From NCBI GenBank assembly GCA_030430205.1, contig JAUIGE010000026.1, positions 32,398 through 96,397 on the forward strand: DNA of 64,000 bases. The letters run 5' to 3'. A program made the position numbers and the translations under genes. The notes beneath the pieces were generated by a model, which was given only the letters and a program-made list of their open reading frames with translations, was not told where the DNA came from and ran no database searches. Source of the stretch: Bacteroidia bacterium (GTDB lineage: Bacteria; Bacteroidota; Bacteroidia; J057). Shown here piece after piece: positions 24,631 to 33,490 of the stretch. How positions within the stretch are numbered: position 1 is the stretch's first letter; each line of letters starts with the position of its first letter.

Positions 24631-25617
24631 ATGAAAGCCATTCTCTTTGACCAGCCCGGAGGACCTGAGGTCCTCTACATCGGCGAGGCAACTCGCCCCG
24701 AACTGCAAGCCCAGCATGTGCTGGTGAAGGTGGCCGCTACGGCCCTCAACCGGGCCGACACCCTGCAAAGGCAGGGGAAATACCCGGCACCGCCGGGCGA
24801 AAGCCCGATACTCGGGCTGGAGATGGCCGGAACGGTTGTCGCCCTCGGTGAGGGCGTCAGCAGGTGGAAAGCGGGCGACCGCGTCTGCGGTTTGCTGGGT
24901 GGCGGCGGCTATGCCGAATACGCGCTGATCCATGAGGGCCTGGCCCTGCCGATACCGGCAGATTGGACTTTTGAGCAGGCGGCAGCCATGCCGGAGGTTT
25001 TCCTCACCGCCTTTCAGGCGCTGGTTTTTCTTGCGAAGCTGCAAGCCGGCGAGCGGCTATTGATTCACGCCGGGGCATCCGGCGTGGGGACAGCCGCGAT
25101 TCAAATCGCGCGGGAGATGGGCGCGGAGGTATTTGTGACGGCTTCTGCCGCCAAGCATCAGATTTGTTTGGACCTGGGCGCAAAAGCCGCCATTGACTAT
25201 AAAAAGCAGGATTTTGCGGAGGAAATCCTCCGCCTGACCGATGGCGAGGGCGTAGATGTCATCATGGATTTCATCGCTGCACCTTATTTTCACCAAAATG
25301 TCAAAAGCCTGCGAACAGATGGCAGGCTCATCCTGATCGCCCTGATGGGCGGAGCAAAAGTGGAGGAAGCACTCAATCTCTCTCATTTTCTGCGAAAAAG
25401 ACTGAGCCTGATAGGAACTACTTTGCGAGCCAGAAGTTTGGCTTATAAAATTCAACTCAATCAGGAGTTTTGGGCATTTGCAGCAAAAAAATTTAAAGAA
25501 AATCAGCTCAAACCCATCATTGATAGTACCTTTGACTGGAAAGACGCCAGCCAGGCACATGCTTATATGGAAAGCAATCGGAATCAGGGAAAGATTGTTT
25601 TGCAGATAAGATCTTAG
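24631..25617 (+). CDS. NAD(P)H quinone oxidoreductase, PIG3 family
   Basis: A protein of 328 residues, the usual length for zinc-independent MDR-superfamily quinone oxidoreductases. Seen: N-terminal GroES-like fold (LNRADTLQRQGKYPAPPG, ILGLEMAGTVVALG), GGGGYAEYALI, and the nucleotide-binding Rossmann motif IHAGASGVGTAAIQIARE. The PIG3/TP53I3 subgroup is suggested by RADTLQRQGKYPPP-type wording and LRxRSLAYKIQLNQEFW near the end. Family reaction: NAD(P)H-dependent reduction of quinones, soluble in the cytosol. Codon use is GC-richer than in the genes after 28500. Confidence 0.9.
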   Translation: MKAILFDQPGGPEVLYIGEATRPELQAQHVLVKVAATALNRADTLQRQGKYPAPPGESPILGLEMAGTVVALGEGVSRWKAGDRVCGLLGGGGYAEYALIHEGLALPIPADWTFEQAAAMPEVFLTAFQALVFLAKLQAGERLLIHAGASGVGTAAIQIAREMGAEVFVTASAAKHQICLDLGAKAAIDYKKQDFAEEILRLTDGEGVDVIMDFIAAPYFHQNVKSLRTDGRLILIALMGGAKVEEALNLSHFLRKRLSLIGTTLRARSLAYKIQLNQEFWAFAAKKFKENQLKPIIDSTFDWKDASQAHAYMESNRNQGKIVLQIRS

Positions 25618-25680
25618 TAAAAGCTGAGAATGTGTTAGGCCAATATTTGGCATAGATGAGAAAGAATTGACGCTGATCTA

Positions 25681-25763
25681 CGCTGATTATTATGATAAGA
25701 TTATGTTAAAAAATGGATGAAAGCTATCAGTTCTTACAACATAAAAAAACATAATAATCAGCG
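25681..25763. repeat. Inverted repeat with 14-bp perfect arms
   Basis: CGCTGATTATTATG (25681-25694) and its exact complement at 25750-25763 enclose 55 bases. The sequence just before (GACGCTGATCTACG) and just after (AATCAGCGAAAACCTGCG) continues the AATCAGCG/CGCTGATT theme known from small interspersed repeats in several phyla. It lies in the 205-base gap before the amidohydrolase. The function is unknown; it may be a REP-like element or an mRNA end structure. Confidence 0.6.
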
Positions 25764-25822
25764 AAAACCTGCGTCCACTCTTCATTTCAAAAATACAAAC
25801 CCCTTCAACATCGCCTTTACTT

Positions 25823-27505
25823 ATGAAACACATCTTCTATCTTCTTGTGCTTTCCCTGCTTGCAGCAGGCTGCCTGGAAAAGCCCAAACAGGCCGCTGAC
25901 ATGGTCATATATGGAGGCACTATCTATACCGTAACTTCCGCAGAAACGGTGGAAGCCGTAGCTGTCATAGATGGAAAGATCATCTATGCAGGGGATAAAG
26001 CAGGTGCAGAAGCCCTGATAGCAAAAAATACAGAAGTCATTGATCTTCAGGGAAAAACGATGACTCCGGGCTTGATTGAAAGCCATGCACACTTCATGGG
26101 GGTAGGCCAATTCAAAAAGCAATTGGACCTGACCCAGATCAAAAATTATGATGACATGGTGGCGCTGGTGGCTGAAGCGGTAAAAACCGCCAAGCCGGGC
26201 GAGTGGATTTTGGGCCGTGGCTGGCACCAAAGCAAATGGGACAAGATGCCCGCGCGCATGGCGCGCGGCTTTCAAACGCATCATGCGATGAGCGCCGTCT
26301 CACCGGATAATCCGGTATATCTCCGCCACGCCAGTGGCCATGCAGGCTTCGCCAATGCCAAAGCCATGGAGATGGCAGGCATCCATCGCGATAGCGAATA
26401 CAACGCCAGAGGCGAGATCATGAAGGATGAATCCGGCGATCCCAGCGGTATTTTCAATGAAAATGCCATGTCCCTTATCACCAAAATTATCCCGGAGGCT
26501 GATCAGGCTTTGCAAAAGCAATACCTCGAGCTGGCCATGCAGGAGTGCCTTTCCAAAGGCATCACCAGCTTCCACGACGCAGGAGCTGGCCCCGATGAAA
26601 TCGCCCTTTACCAGGAGTACGCGGAGGCCGACCAACTCGACCTCCGGCTCTACGCCATGCTCGACGGCTGGGACAGCACCTTGCTGCAAAGCTGGTATCC
26701 CAAAGGGCCCCAGATCAGCGATTACCTGACGATCCGCGCCATCAAACTCTACGCCGACGGCGCATTGGGTTCACGCGGTGCGTGGTTGCTCGCGCCTTAT
26801 ACCGACAGCCCCAAAGACCTGGGGCATGAGCGTCAGCCGATGGAGCGCATCGGCAAAATCGCCCAAAAAGGCCTCGAAAGAGGCTTCCAGGTGTGTGTGC
26901 ACGCCATCGGCGACCGCGCCAACCGCGAGGTATTGGATCAGTATGAAGCCGCCTTCCAGGCGATGCCCGACAAAGCGGTGGATCACCGCTTCCGCATCGA
27001 GCATGCGCAGCATATCAATGGAGAAGACATTCCGCGTTTCGCGGAGCTGGGGGTGATCGCCAGTATGCAGGGCATACACATGGCATCGGATCGTCCCTGG
27101 GCGATTGATCGCCTCGGTCTGGACCGCATCCTCGACGGTGCCTACGTCTGGCAAAAGCTGCTGCAAAGCGGCGCCAAAGTCATCAACGGCACAGACGCAC
27201 CCGTGGAGCCCGTCGATCCCCTCCCCTGCTTCTACGCCTCTGTCACCCGCAAGACACTCAAAGGCAAGCCTGAAGGTGGCTACGAAGCCGATCAGCGCAT
27301 GACAAGAGAGGAAGCCCTGCGCTCCTACACCCTGGACGCAGCATACGGCGCTTTTGAAGAAGATATCAAAGGCTCCATCGAAGTCGGCAAACTGGCAGAC
27401 TTCACCGTTTTTGACCAGGACCTCCTGCAGGTTGCTGAGGATAAAATCCTGGCAAGCCAGGTGATGATGACGATAGTCGGCGGGCAGGTGAAGTATAAGA
27501 AATAG
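25823..27505 (+). CDS. YtcJ-like amidohydrolase lipoprotein
   Basis: A protein of 560 residues. Signal MKHIFYLLVLSLLAAGC gives a lipoprotein Cys at ~17. The rest is a full amidohydrolase-3/YtcJ domain: beta-sandwich start ADMVIYGGTIYTV, metal ligands in TPGLIESHAHFMGVG, HASGHAGFANAKA, the His in CVHAIGDRAN, RIEHAQHI, and the metal Asp in NGTDAPVEPVDP. The family hydrolyses amide or ester-type bonds in diverse small molecules. The substrate is unknown. An export signal on a YtcJ-like enzyme is common in Bacteroidota. Codon use is GC-rich in the middle third (26200-27300). Confidence 0.9.
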   Translation: MKHIFYLLVLSLLAAGCLEKPKQAADMVIYGGTIYTVTSAETVEAVAVIDGKIIYAGDKAGAEALIAKNTEVIDLQGKTMTPGLIESHAHFMGVGQFKKQLDLTQIKNYDDMVALVAEAVKTAKPGEWILGRGWHQSKWDKMPARMARGFQTHHAMSAVSPDNPVYLRHASGHAGFANAKAMEMAGIHRDSEYNARGEIMKDESGDPSGIFNENAMSLITKIIPEADQALQKQYLELAMQECLSKGITSFHDAGAGPDEIALYQEYAEADQLDLRLYAMLDGWDSTLLQSWYPKGPQISDYLTIRAIKLYADGALGSRGAWLLAPYTDSPKDLGHERQPMERIGKIAQKGLERGFQVCVHAIGDRANREVLDQYEAAFQAMPDKAVDHRFRIEHAQHINGEDIPRFAELGVIASMQGIHMASDRPWAIDRLGLDRILDGAYVWQKLLQSGAKVINGTDAPVEPVDPLPCFYASVTRKTLKGKPEGGYEADQRMTREEALRSYTLDAAYGAFEEDIKGSIEVGKLADFTVFDQDLLQVAEDKILASQVMMTIVGGQVKYKK

Positions 27506-27509
27506 TTTT

Positions 27510-27572
27510 GGGTTTCGAGTTTCGAGTTTTGGGTCTCGCCTCTCTGCTCTCTATTCTCTACTCTCCCCTCCC
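27510..27572. repeat. Heptanucleotide-periodic intergenic repeat, 9 degenerate units
   Basis: Between the amidohydrolase stop and the next start the sequence reads in 7-base steps: GGGTTTC, GAGTTTC, GAGTTTT, GGGTCTC, GCCTCTC, TGCTCTC, TATTCTC, TACTCTC, CCCTCCC. Units drift gradually from one to the next. It is non-coding and the same type as the blocks at 6280, 44264 and 45242. Confidence 0.75.
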
Positions 27573-27574
27573 CC

Positions 27575-28477
27575 ATGCTAAAAATCTCACACTCCCCCCT
27601 CTTCCCACACCCGCTCCCGGCAGGGCATCGTTTTCCCATGGAAAAATACGAGCTCATCCCGGAGCAGCTGCTCTATGAGGGTACGATAGAAGAAGCGAAT
27701 CTCTATGAGCCGGAGATGATTTCGGAAGAAATCATTTTATTGACACATAGCGAGGAATATTGGCATAAGTTGAAATATGGCACCCTTACGGCCAGAGAGA
27801 TCCGAAAAACGGGTTTTCCCTACTCGGAAAGATTGATCCGCCGGGGGCGGCATATCTGCATGGGAACCATTCAGAATGTGCGCTACGCGCAGCAGCATGG
27901 CATCGCCATGAACAGTGCCGGCGGCACGCATCACGCCTACCGTGATCATGGCGAAGGCTTTTGCCTTTTCAATGATTTTGCCGTGGCGGCAAATTATCTG
28001 CTGCATCTGGGAGAAATCAGCAAAGTGCTGATTGTAGACCTGGATGTACATCAAGGCAATGGCACAGCCGCCATTTTTCAACACGATCCCCGTGTTTTTA
28101 CTTTTTCCATGCATTGCGAAGCCAATTATCCCCTCAAAAAGGAGAAGTCGGACCTGGACATCGGCTTGCCGATCTATACGGACGACAAAAGCTATTTGCA
28201 CCTTTTGCAAAACACCTTGCCCGCACTGATCCAGCAGGTCGAGCCTGATATCGTCTTTTACCTGGCTGGCGTAGACGTTTTGAAAACGGACAAACTGGGC
28301 AAGCTGGGCATGACCAAAGAGGGCTGCAAAGCCCGGGATGAATTTGTCTTTAAGACTTGCAAGGCGAATGACTTGCCGGTGATTGTCTCCCTGGGAGGCG
28401 GATACTCGCCTCAGCTGCGGGATATTGTGAATGCGCATTGCAATACTTTTCGGTTGGCACAGGAGATGTGGTTTTAG
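27575..28477 (+). CDS. Histone deacetylase family (class IV/AcuC-like) protein
   Basis: A protein of 300 residues. Opens with PLPAGHRFPMEKY, the family N-terminus, which supports the start at 27575. Active-site features seen: GGTHHAYRDHGEGFCLFND (catalytic His pair), VLIVDLDVHQGNGTAAIF (zinc Asp and His), and YLAGVDVLKTDKLGKL (second zinc Asp). The closing SLGGGYS is the substrate-channel loop. Bacterial relatives deacetylate acetyl-lysine (AcuC) or acetylpolyamines; which applies here is not decided by the sequence. It is cytosolic and may be transcribed with the amidohydrolase through the heptamer repeat. Confidence 0.9.
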   Translation: MLKISHSPLFPHPLPAGHRFPMEKYELIPEQLLYEGTIEEANLYEPEMISEEIILLTHSEEYWHKLKYGTLTAREIRKTGFPYSERLIRRGRHICMGTIQNVRYAQQHGIAMNSAGGTHHAYRDHGEGFCLFNDFAVAANYLLHLGEISKVLIVDLDVHQGNGTAAIFQHDPRVFTFSMHCEANYPLKKEKSDLDIGLPIYTDDKSYLHLLQNTLPALIQQVEPDIVFYLAGVDVLKTDKLGKLGMTKEGCKARDEFVFKTCKANDLPVIVSLGGGYSPQLRDIVNAHCNTFRLAQEMWF

Positions 28478-28548
28478 GTAGAGGGGGGAATTGAGCCATA
28501 TAAGGAATTTTAGTTCATAAAAGCCGGGGAAATTCCTTAAATTCAAAA

Positions 28549-29862
28549 ATGAAAAACACCCTACTTATCCTTTTCCCCCTACTCCTTTTCACCGCCTGCC
28601 AATTAAATAAAGAGAAGAATTCACATCCGGAAAGGCAAATAATTATTTCAGACGATTTGTCAAATTTCTGGAAAGCTTACGACGCCATTTGGGATACAAA
28701 CGACACCTTAAAGCAAATGGAATATTTGCAGGCTTTATTTATAGATAAAGCATCTGTTGGTCAAAAAAGGATGATGGAGGCGAGAAGGTACACCGCTGAA
28801 GAATATGTAGCATCTATTCAAAACCATCCCAAATTTTGGAATTCCCTCAGGAAAAACACAGAGAATCTTGACCCATTTAATGAAGAAATAAGGAAAGGCT
28901 ATGATAAATTGCTACGGATATATCCATCCTTAAATCCTTCCAAAATATATTATACGATAGGCGCTCATCGGTCACCCGGGACAGGCGTTGACAGCCTCGT
29001 GCTGCTAGGGACTGAATTTGCCCTGGGAGATTCAACGACGATAACTTCCGAGCTTCCGGAACACCTTCAAAAATATTATCAAATTAATCCCATTAATCAT
29101 TTGCAATTTTTGACTGTACACGAATACATTCATACCCAGCAAAAGCCCATGGTTCACAATCTTTTATCACTTACCCTGTATGAAGGCATCGCAGAATTCA
29201 CAGCCATAATAGCGACAGGCAGAAAATCACCCTGGAAAGCATTTACCTATGGTCCTGAACATGAAGAAAAAATCAAAAAGAGGTTTGAACAGGATATGTT
29301 TGTGCCAAATCGGATATATAATTGGCTATGGAATTCTCCTGAAAATGAGTTTCAAACAAGTGATTTGGGATATTACATCGGCTATAGAATTGCCTCCCTG
29401 TATTATGATAACGCGGCCAATAAAAATGAAGCCATAAAGAGCCTAATAGAATTGGATTTTAGTGATGAATCAAAAGTGGCAAAATTGGTCAATAGCACAC
29501 ATTTTTTCAGCAATACCCTTGCTAAGATGAATGAGGAATTTGAATCCCGAAGGCCTAAAATTGTAGGTATTGATGGCTTTTCAAACCATAGTGAAAATGT
29601 AAACCCAGAACTGAAGAAGCTAACCCTCCATTTTTCGGAACCTATGAATAAAGAAACAAGGGGATTTGATTTTGGCCCATTAGGAGAAGAGAATGTACTC
29701 AGGCTTCAAAAAGTAATTGGATTTTCACAGGATGGCAAATCCTTTTCATTTGAAATAAAACTAGATAAAAACCGACAATATCAATCCATGGTTACAAATC
29801 GTTTTTTATCCGAAAGTGGAATTCCTTTGAAACCTTACCTCATTGATTTTAAAACCAAATAG
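28549..29862 (+). CDS. HExxH-type metallopeptidase-like lipoprotein
   Basis: A protein of 437 residues. Signal to the lipoprotein Cys at ~17 (LLLFTAC). The central part contains TVHEYIHTQQ, a HExxH zinc motif, followed about 24 residues later by YEGIAEF, giving the third ligand Glu of a gluzincin-like site. It resembles the DUF2268 / GldB-neighbourhood predicted peptidases of Bacteroidota. A C-terminal Ig-like domain (~340-437: LTLHFSEPMNKETRGFDFGP) matches the SbsA/Big_5 pattern. It lies 6 bases before a serine hydrolase gene, and both are noticeably AT-richer than the upstream genes. The peptide substrate is unknown. Confidence 0.75.
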   Translation: MKNTLLILFPLLLFTACQLNKEKNSHPERQIIISDDLSNFWKAYDAIWDTNDTLKQMEYLQALFIDKASVGQKRMMEARRYTAEEYVASIQNHPKFWNSLRKNTENLDPFNEEIRKGYDKLLRIYPSLNPSKIYYTIGAHRSPGTGVDSLVLLGTEFALGDSTTITSELPEHLQKYYQINPINHLQFLTVHEYIHTQQKPMVHNLLSLTLYEGIAEFTAIIATGRKSPWKAFTYGPEHEEKIKKRFEQDMFVPNRIYNWLWNSPENEFQTSDLGYYIGYRIASLYYDNAANKNEAIKSLIELDFSDESKVAKLVNSTHFFSNTLAKMNEEFESRRPKIVGIDGFSNHSENVNPELKKLTLHFSEPMNKETRGFDFGPLGEENVLRLQKVIGFSQDGKSFSFEIKLDKNRQYQSMVTNRFLSESGIPLKPYLIDFKTK

Positions 29863-29868
29863 AAATAC

Positions 29869-30942
29869 ATGAAATCTAATATTCTAATATTAAGTCTATT
29901 CTTCTTTGCGATCTTCTCCATTGCTCAAAGGCCACCTATCCCCCACCTTCCCACCATGAGCCTGGAGGAAGCTGGCTTCAACAGAGATTCAATAAATGCC
30001 CTGGATGATATTATCTCTGATTTCGACCAAAATGATTTTAGGGGAATGGTGGTGATCAAAGACCATAAAATGGTCATTGAGTATTTCTACAATAGCACCG
30101 AAAGAGCCGACATTAACGACATACGGTCTGCCGGTAAAAGTTTTACTTCATTACTATTAGGCATTGCATTGGATGAGGGGCTGGTTCAAAATTTAGATCA
30201 GGACGTATATTCTTTCTTCCCAAAAGAAAAGTATCCTTCAGTCCACGAAGACTATAAGCAAGTGAAAATCAGACACCTGCTCGATATGTCTTCTGGCCTG
30301 GACGCAGATTCAGATGATTGGAAAACCCCTGGTAATGCCGGACAATGGATGAGTAAAGATGAGTGGGTCAGCTATTTGTTAGGCATTTCCCTGGCTGATA
30401 AACCAGGCAGGAATTGGGTTTATGCAGATATAAACGCTGCGCTGATAGGAGCCATTATAGAAGAAACATCTGGGATGAGCCTGAATGATTTTGCTAAAGA
30501 GAAAGTATTTATCCCATTGGGAATCAAGAAATACTATTGGTACACGAATGATTCAAATCAGACTGTAGCTGCCGGAACTTTATACCTGTCTACCCTGGAT
30601 TTTGCTAAGTTGGGTGTGCTGGTTGCAAACGAGGGTAAATGGGGCGATACCCCTATCATCTCATCAGATTATATAGAAAAGATAATCTCAACAAAATCTT
30701 TTGACATCTCTCAATTTTCGTCTCTTTGGGATACTTACGGAATGCTCTGGTATAAAAATCAGGAAGTCTTTAATGGTAAAAAAATTGACTATTTGTGGGC
30801 TTCCGGAAATGGCGGGAATCACCTGGTGGTCGTTCCTGAAAAAAATATGGTCATTGCATTGACTTCTACTGCCTATGGCCAAAGATACGCTCATAAACGA
30901 TCTCGTGCCATCCTGAATAAACTTCTCAGTGCATTAGAGTAA
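29869..30942 (+). CDS. Serine hydrolase, class C beta-lactamase/EstB-like
   Basis: A protein of 357 residues. Signal peptide ends FFAIFSIAQ. Serine-nucleophile motif SAGKSFTSLLLG (SxxK), tyrosine motif VYADINAALIG, and a third box WASGNGGNHLVV in place of the classical HTG/KTG. It fits the broad penicillin-binding-protein/esterase clan; periplasmic ester or peptide hydrolysis is likely, but a real beta-lactamase function is not supported. It probably forms a two-gene unit with the metallopeptidase-like gene (6-base gap). Confidence 0.85.
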   Translation: MKSNILILSLFFFAIFSIAQRPPIPHLPTMSLEEAGFNRDSINALDDIISDFDQNDFRGMVVIKDHKMVIEYFYNSTERADINDIRSAGKSFTSLLLGIALDEGLVQNLDQDVYSFFPKEKYPSVHEDYKQVKIRHLLDMSSGLDADSDDWKTPGNAGQWMSKDEWVSYLLGISLADKPGRNWVYADINAALIGAIIEETSGMSLNDFAKEKVFIPLGIKKYYWYTNDSNQTVAAGTLYLSTLDFAKLGVLVANEGKWGDTPIISSDYIEKIISTKSFDISQFSSLWDTYGMLWYKNQEVFNGKKIDYLWASGNGGNHLVVVPEKNMVIALTSTAYGQRYAHKRSRAILNKLLSALE

Positions 30943-31037
30943 ACAACACCCTCGCAATAATACTTCCCTTCCAGCCACCTTAATTCAGGAATCCTCCCAA
31001 AAATTCTAGTTTTTCCAAAAAAAAATCTACCTTGTGA

Positions 31038-31066
31038 ATTGGTTGACCAATTATTGGTTGTCCAAT
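31038..31066. promoter_or_regulatory. Operator array upstream of the alginate lyase gene (2 sites)
   Basis: ATTGGTTGACCAAT at 31038-31051 (arms extend to a perfect 7-bp palindrome, AATTGGT/ACCAATT, 31037-31052) and ATTGGTTGTCCAAT at 31053-31066. Their centres are exactly 15 bases apart. They end 49 bases before the PL6 start. A further palindrome, TTCAACCAGTTGAA, lies at 31079-31092. The same 14-bp site and 15-bp step recur before the susC of this locus. Confidence 0.7.
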
Positions 31067-31115
31067 TTGTATATTCTATTCAACCAGTTGAAAAGAAAAC
31101 TTTTAAAAAATTAGC

Positions 31116-33428
31116 ATGAAAAATAGTCTACTGATCTGCTGTGCCTTCCTCATGTTACTGTCATGTGACAAAAATTCAACCCCAAAAGATAGTATCCTTG
31201 TCAAAAATATTGAAGAACTCAATCAAGCAATAGGGGCGTCAACTCCCGGCGATGAAATCGTCCTGGCAAATGGCGTCTGGAAAGATGTTCGAATCAAATT
31301 TTTTGGTATGGGAAGCCAGGAAGCTCCTATCACGCTTCGTGCTGAAACGCCGGGGAAAGTGTTTATAGAAGGGCAGTCTTTTTTGCATTTGGGGGGAGAA
31401 TACCTGCTTGTCAGAGACTTACACTTCCGAAACGGCTTTACACCAGCCAGAGGAATTATCAGATATAAGATTGGCAGAGATAGTACCGCCCATCATTGCC
31501 GGGTGAGCAGCTGTGTCATAACAGCTTTCACACAACCCAACAGGTGGGAAAGTGACCAATGGATTGAATTTTATGGCAAGCACAACCAATTGGATCATTG
31601 TTATCTGGCAGGAAAATCCAACGATGGCGCCACCCTAATGGTTTACCATAATGGAAATGAGCATACCAATAGCCACCACCAAATAATCAACAATTACTTC
31701 GGTCCACGACCCAGAAAAGGCGGCCCCCGCGCAGAGACCATGCGCCTGGGAGGGAGTGAAACTTCCATGACGCCTGGCCAGGTACATGTATCGAACAATT
31801 ATTTCGAGGCATGCAATGGGGAGGTTGAAATCATTTCAAATAAGACCAACTTCAACTATTTCACCAACAATATTTTCTACAAATGTGAGGGCTCCCTGGT
31901 GATGCGGCATGGAAACTATACCACTGTGGATGGCAATATCTTCATCGGAGGAGACGAGTCCGATTTTTACGGTGGCATCCGGGTTGTAAACACCGGCCAC
32001 TGGATTACCAACAATTATCTCTACAAAATAAAAGGAGAAGCGTTCAGAAGCCCCCTCGCCATCATGAACGGCATTCCCAAAACATCCTTGAACAGATATC
32101 TGCAGGTTACAGATGCAGTGGTTGCATATAACACCTGGGTTGATTGCAAATCGCCCTTGCAGATAGGCGTTGGACAGAATAAAGCCAGTGCCGATGTACT
32201 TCCCCGAAGCGAGATTCGCTCTGCTCCTCCTATCCGGACAACTCTTGCCAATAATCTGATTTATAATACCCAGGCAGATGAAACTCCCATCATCAATCAT
32301 GATGACATGGATGGCATTTTATTTAAGCAAAATATCATTGACAATCATGGCAGTGAATACACTGAATATAAGGTGCTTAAAAACGAGCGAATAAACATGA
32401 AGCAGCTCAATGAATGGTTATTTGTGCCGGTGGAGGAACAAAATGCAGGGCTTAGGGAAGTGTATGATGGTTATGATTTCGGCAGGATCAAGGAGGACCT
32501 GTTTGGGCAGCCAAGAGCTGCAAAAAACAGGGTGGGTGCGGTTACCCAACTGGCGGCAGCCGAAAAGTTTAAGATTGACAGGAAAAAATATGGGCCGGAA
32601 TGGTTCTCACCGGACAAAGCGCCCAGGGAACCCCAGATCTTTACTGCTTCTTCAGCAGATCTGGCGAAAACCATTGAGCAGGCTCAATCCGGAGATATTA
32701 TTGAGCTCCCAGATGAACTGTATTCCATTGGTACTTCCCTCAAAATCGACAAGGAAATCACCCTCCGCTCCGCGGGGCCAAAGCAAGCTCAGCTTGTATA
32801 TACCGGCGCAGCAAATACCCCTGCATTTGAAATGAATCCAAATGGAATCCTCAGGCTGAAGAAGCTTTCCATCAAAGGCCAGAACAATCAGCTGACGTTT
32901 GCTCCGCTGGATGAAAATATGGCTTCAGCTTATATGCTATTTATCGACGCATGTGTGATAGAGGATTTTGCTTATGTGCTGAGAGCCAGTAAAGGCTCTT
33001 TTGCAGATTCTATTACTTTCAGCAATACAAGCATCCGCAATTGTGAAAACGGCTTCGTACTCGCTGCCGACGAGAAAGGCGATTACAATGCCGAGATGGT
33101 CACTATTGACAAATGTGAGTTCGCCAACATCCCTCAAAATGTGATTCATTTCTATCGGGGGGGATATGATGAATCCACCATTGGGGGATTTTTGACCCTG
33201 ACCCAAAACTCCTTTACCGCTTGTGGCAGACAGGAAGCAAGCGGCGTCCTGGTCAAGACACGAGGCATTATCAATGTCTTTATTTCGGACAATACTTTCC
33301 AAAACAATCCGGTAAAATACGTTGCCATCTTATGGGGCGAGAAAAATAATCACCATAGCAATAATACCATCCTTCAATCCGGACAGATCAAGGTGGAAGC
33401 TCAGCAAAAGCTTGAGATACTCTACTAA
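31116..33428 (+). CDS. PL6 alginate lyase lipoprotein
   Basis: A protein of 770 residues. Lipoprotein signal MKNSLLICCAFLMLLSC. N-terminal parallel beta-helix (~25-440) of polysaccharide lyase family 6: the catalytic Lys (~K243, in IISNKTN) and Arg (~R264, in LVMRHGN) are 21 residues apart, as in the characterised enzyme AlyGC. Two glutamates at ~E236 and ~E238 match its calcium ligands. A second beta-helix domain follows (~505-770, IFTASSADLAKTIEQAQSGD onward), as in two-domain PL6 enzymes. Reaction: beta-elimination of alginate, ultimately giving unsaturated uronate. The neighbours SDR, SusC and SusD support an alginate locus. Chondroitinase B-type activity is the alternative but fits the context less well. 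Confidence 0.92.
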   Translation: MKNSLLICCAFLMLLSCDKNSTPKDSILVKNIEELNQAIGASTPGDEIVLANGVWKDVRIKFFGMGSQEAPITLRAETPGKVFIEGQSFLHLGGEYLLVRDLHFRNGFTPARGIIRYKIGRDSTAHHCRVSSCVITAFTQPNRWESDQWIEFYGKHNQLDHCYLAGKSNDGATLMVYHNGNEHTNSHHQIINNYFGPRPRKGGPRAETMRLGGSETSMTPGQVHVSNNYFEACNGEVEIISNKTNFNYFTNNIFYKCEGSLVMRHGNYTTVDGNIFIGGDESDFYGGIRVVNTGHWITNNYLYKIKGEAFRSPLAIMNGIPKTSLNRYLQVTDAVVAYNTWVDCKSPLQIGVGQNKASADVLPRSEIRSAPPIRTTLANNLIYNTQADETPIINHDDMDGILFKQNIIDNHGSEYTEYKVLKNERINMKQLNEWLFVPVEEQNAGLREVYDGYDFGRIKEDLFGQPRAAKNRVGAVTQLAAAEKFKIDRKKYGPEWFSPDKAPREPQIFTASSADLAKTIEQAQSGDIIELPDELYSIGTSLKIDKEITLRSAGPKQAQLVYTGAANTPAFEMNPNGILRLKKLSIKGQNNQLTFAPLDENMASAYMLFIDACVIEDFAYVLRASKGSFADSITFSNTSIRNCENGFVLAADEKGDYNAEMVTIDKCEFANIPQNVIHFYRGGYDESTIGGFLTLTQNSFTACGRQEASGVLVKTRGIINVFISDNTFQNNPVKYVAILWGEKNNHHSNNTILQSGQIKVEAQQKLEILY

Positions 33429-33490
33429 ATTTAAAAAGAAGCTTACAACTTGAAATATTCCCATTATTTAAACAAAAAAAACAAATAATC

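Noticed and set aside
27737..28546. Leftward open frame of 269 codons over the HDAC-family gene
   Set aside because: The other strand has all zinc-binding motifs of the HDAC family; the frame is a shadow.
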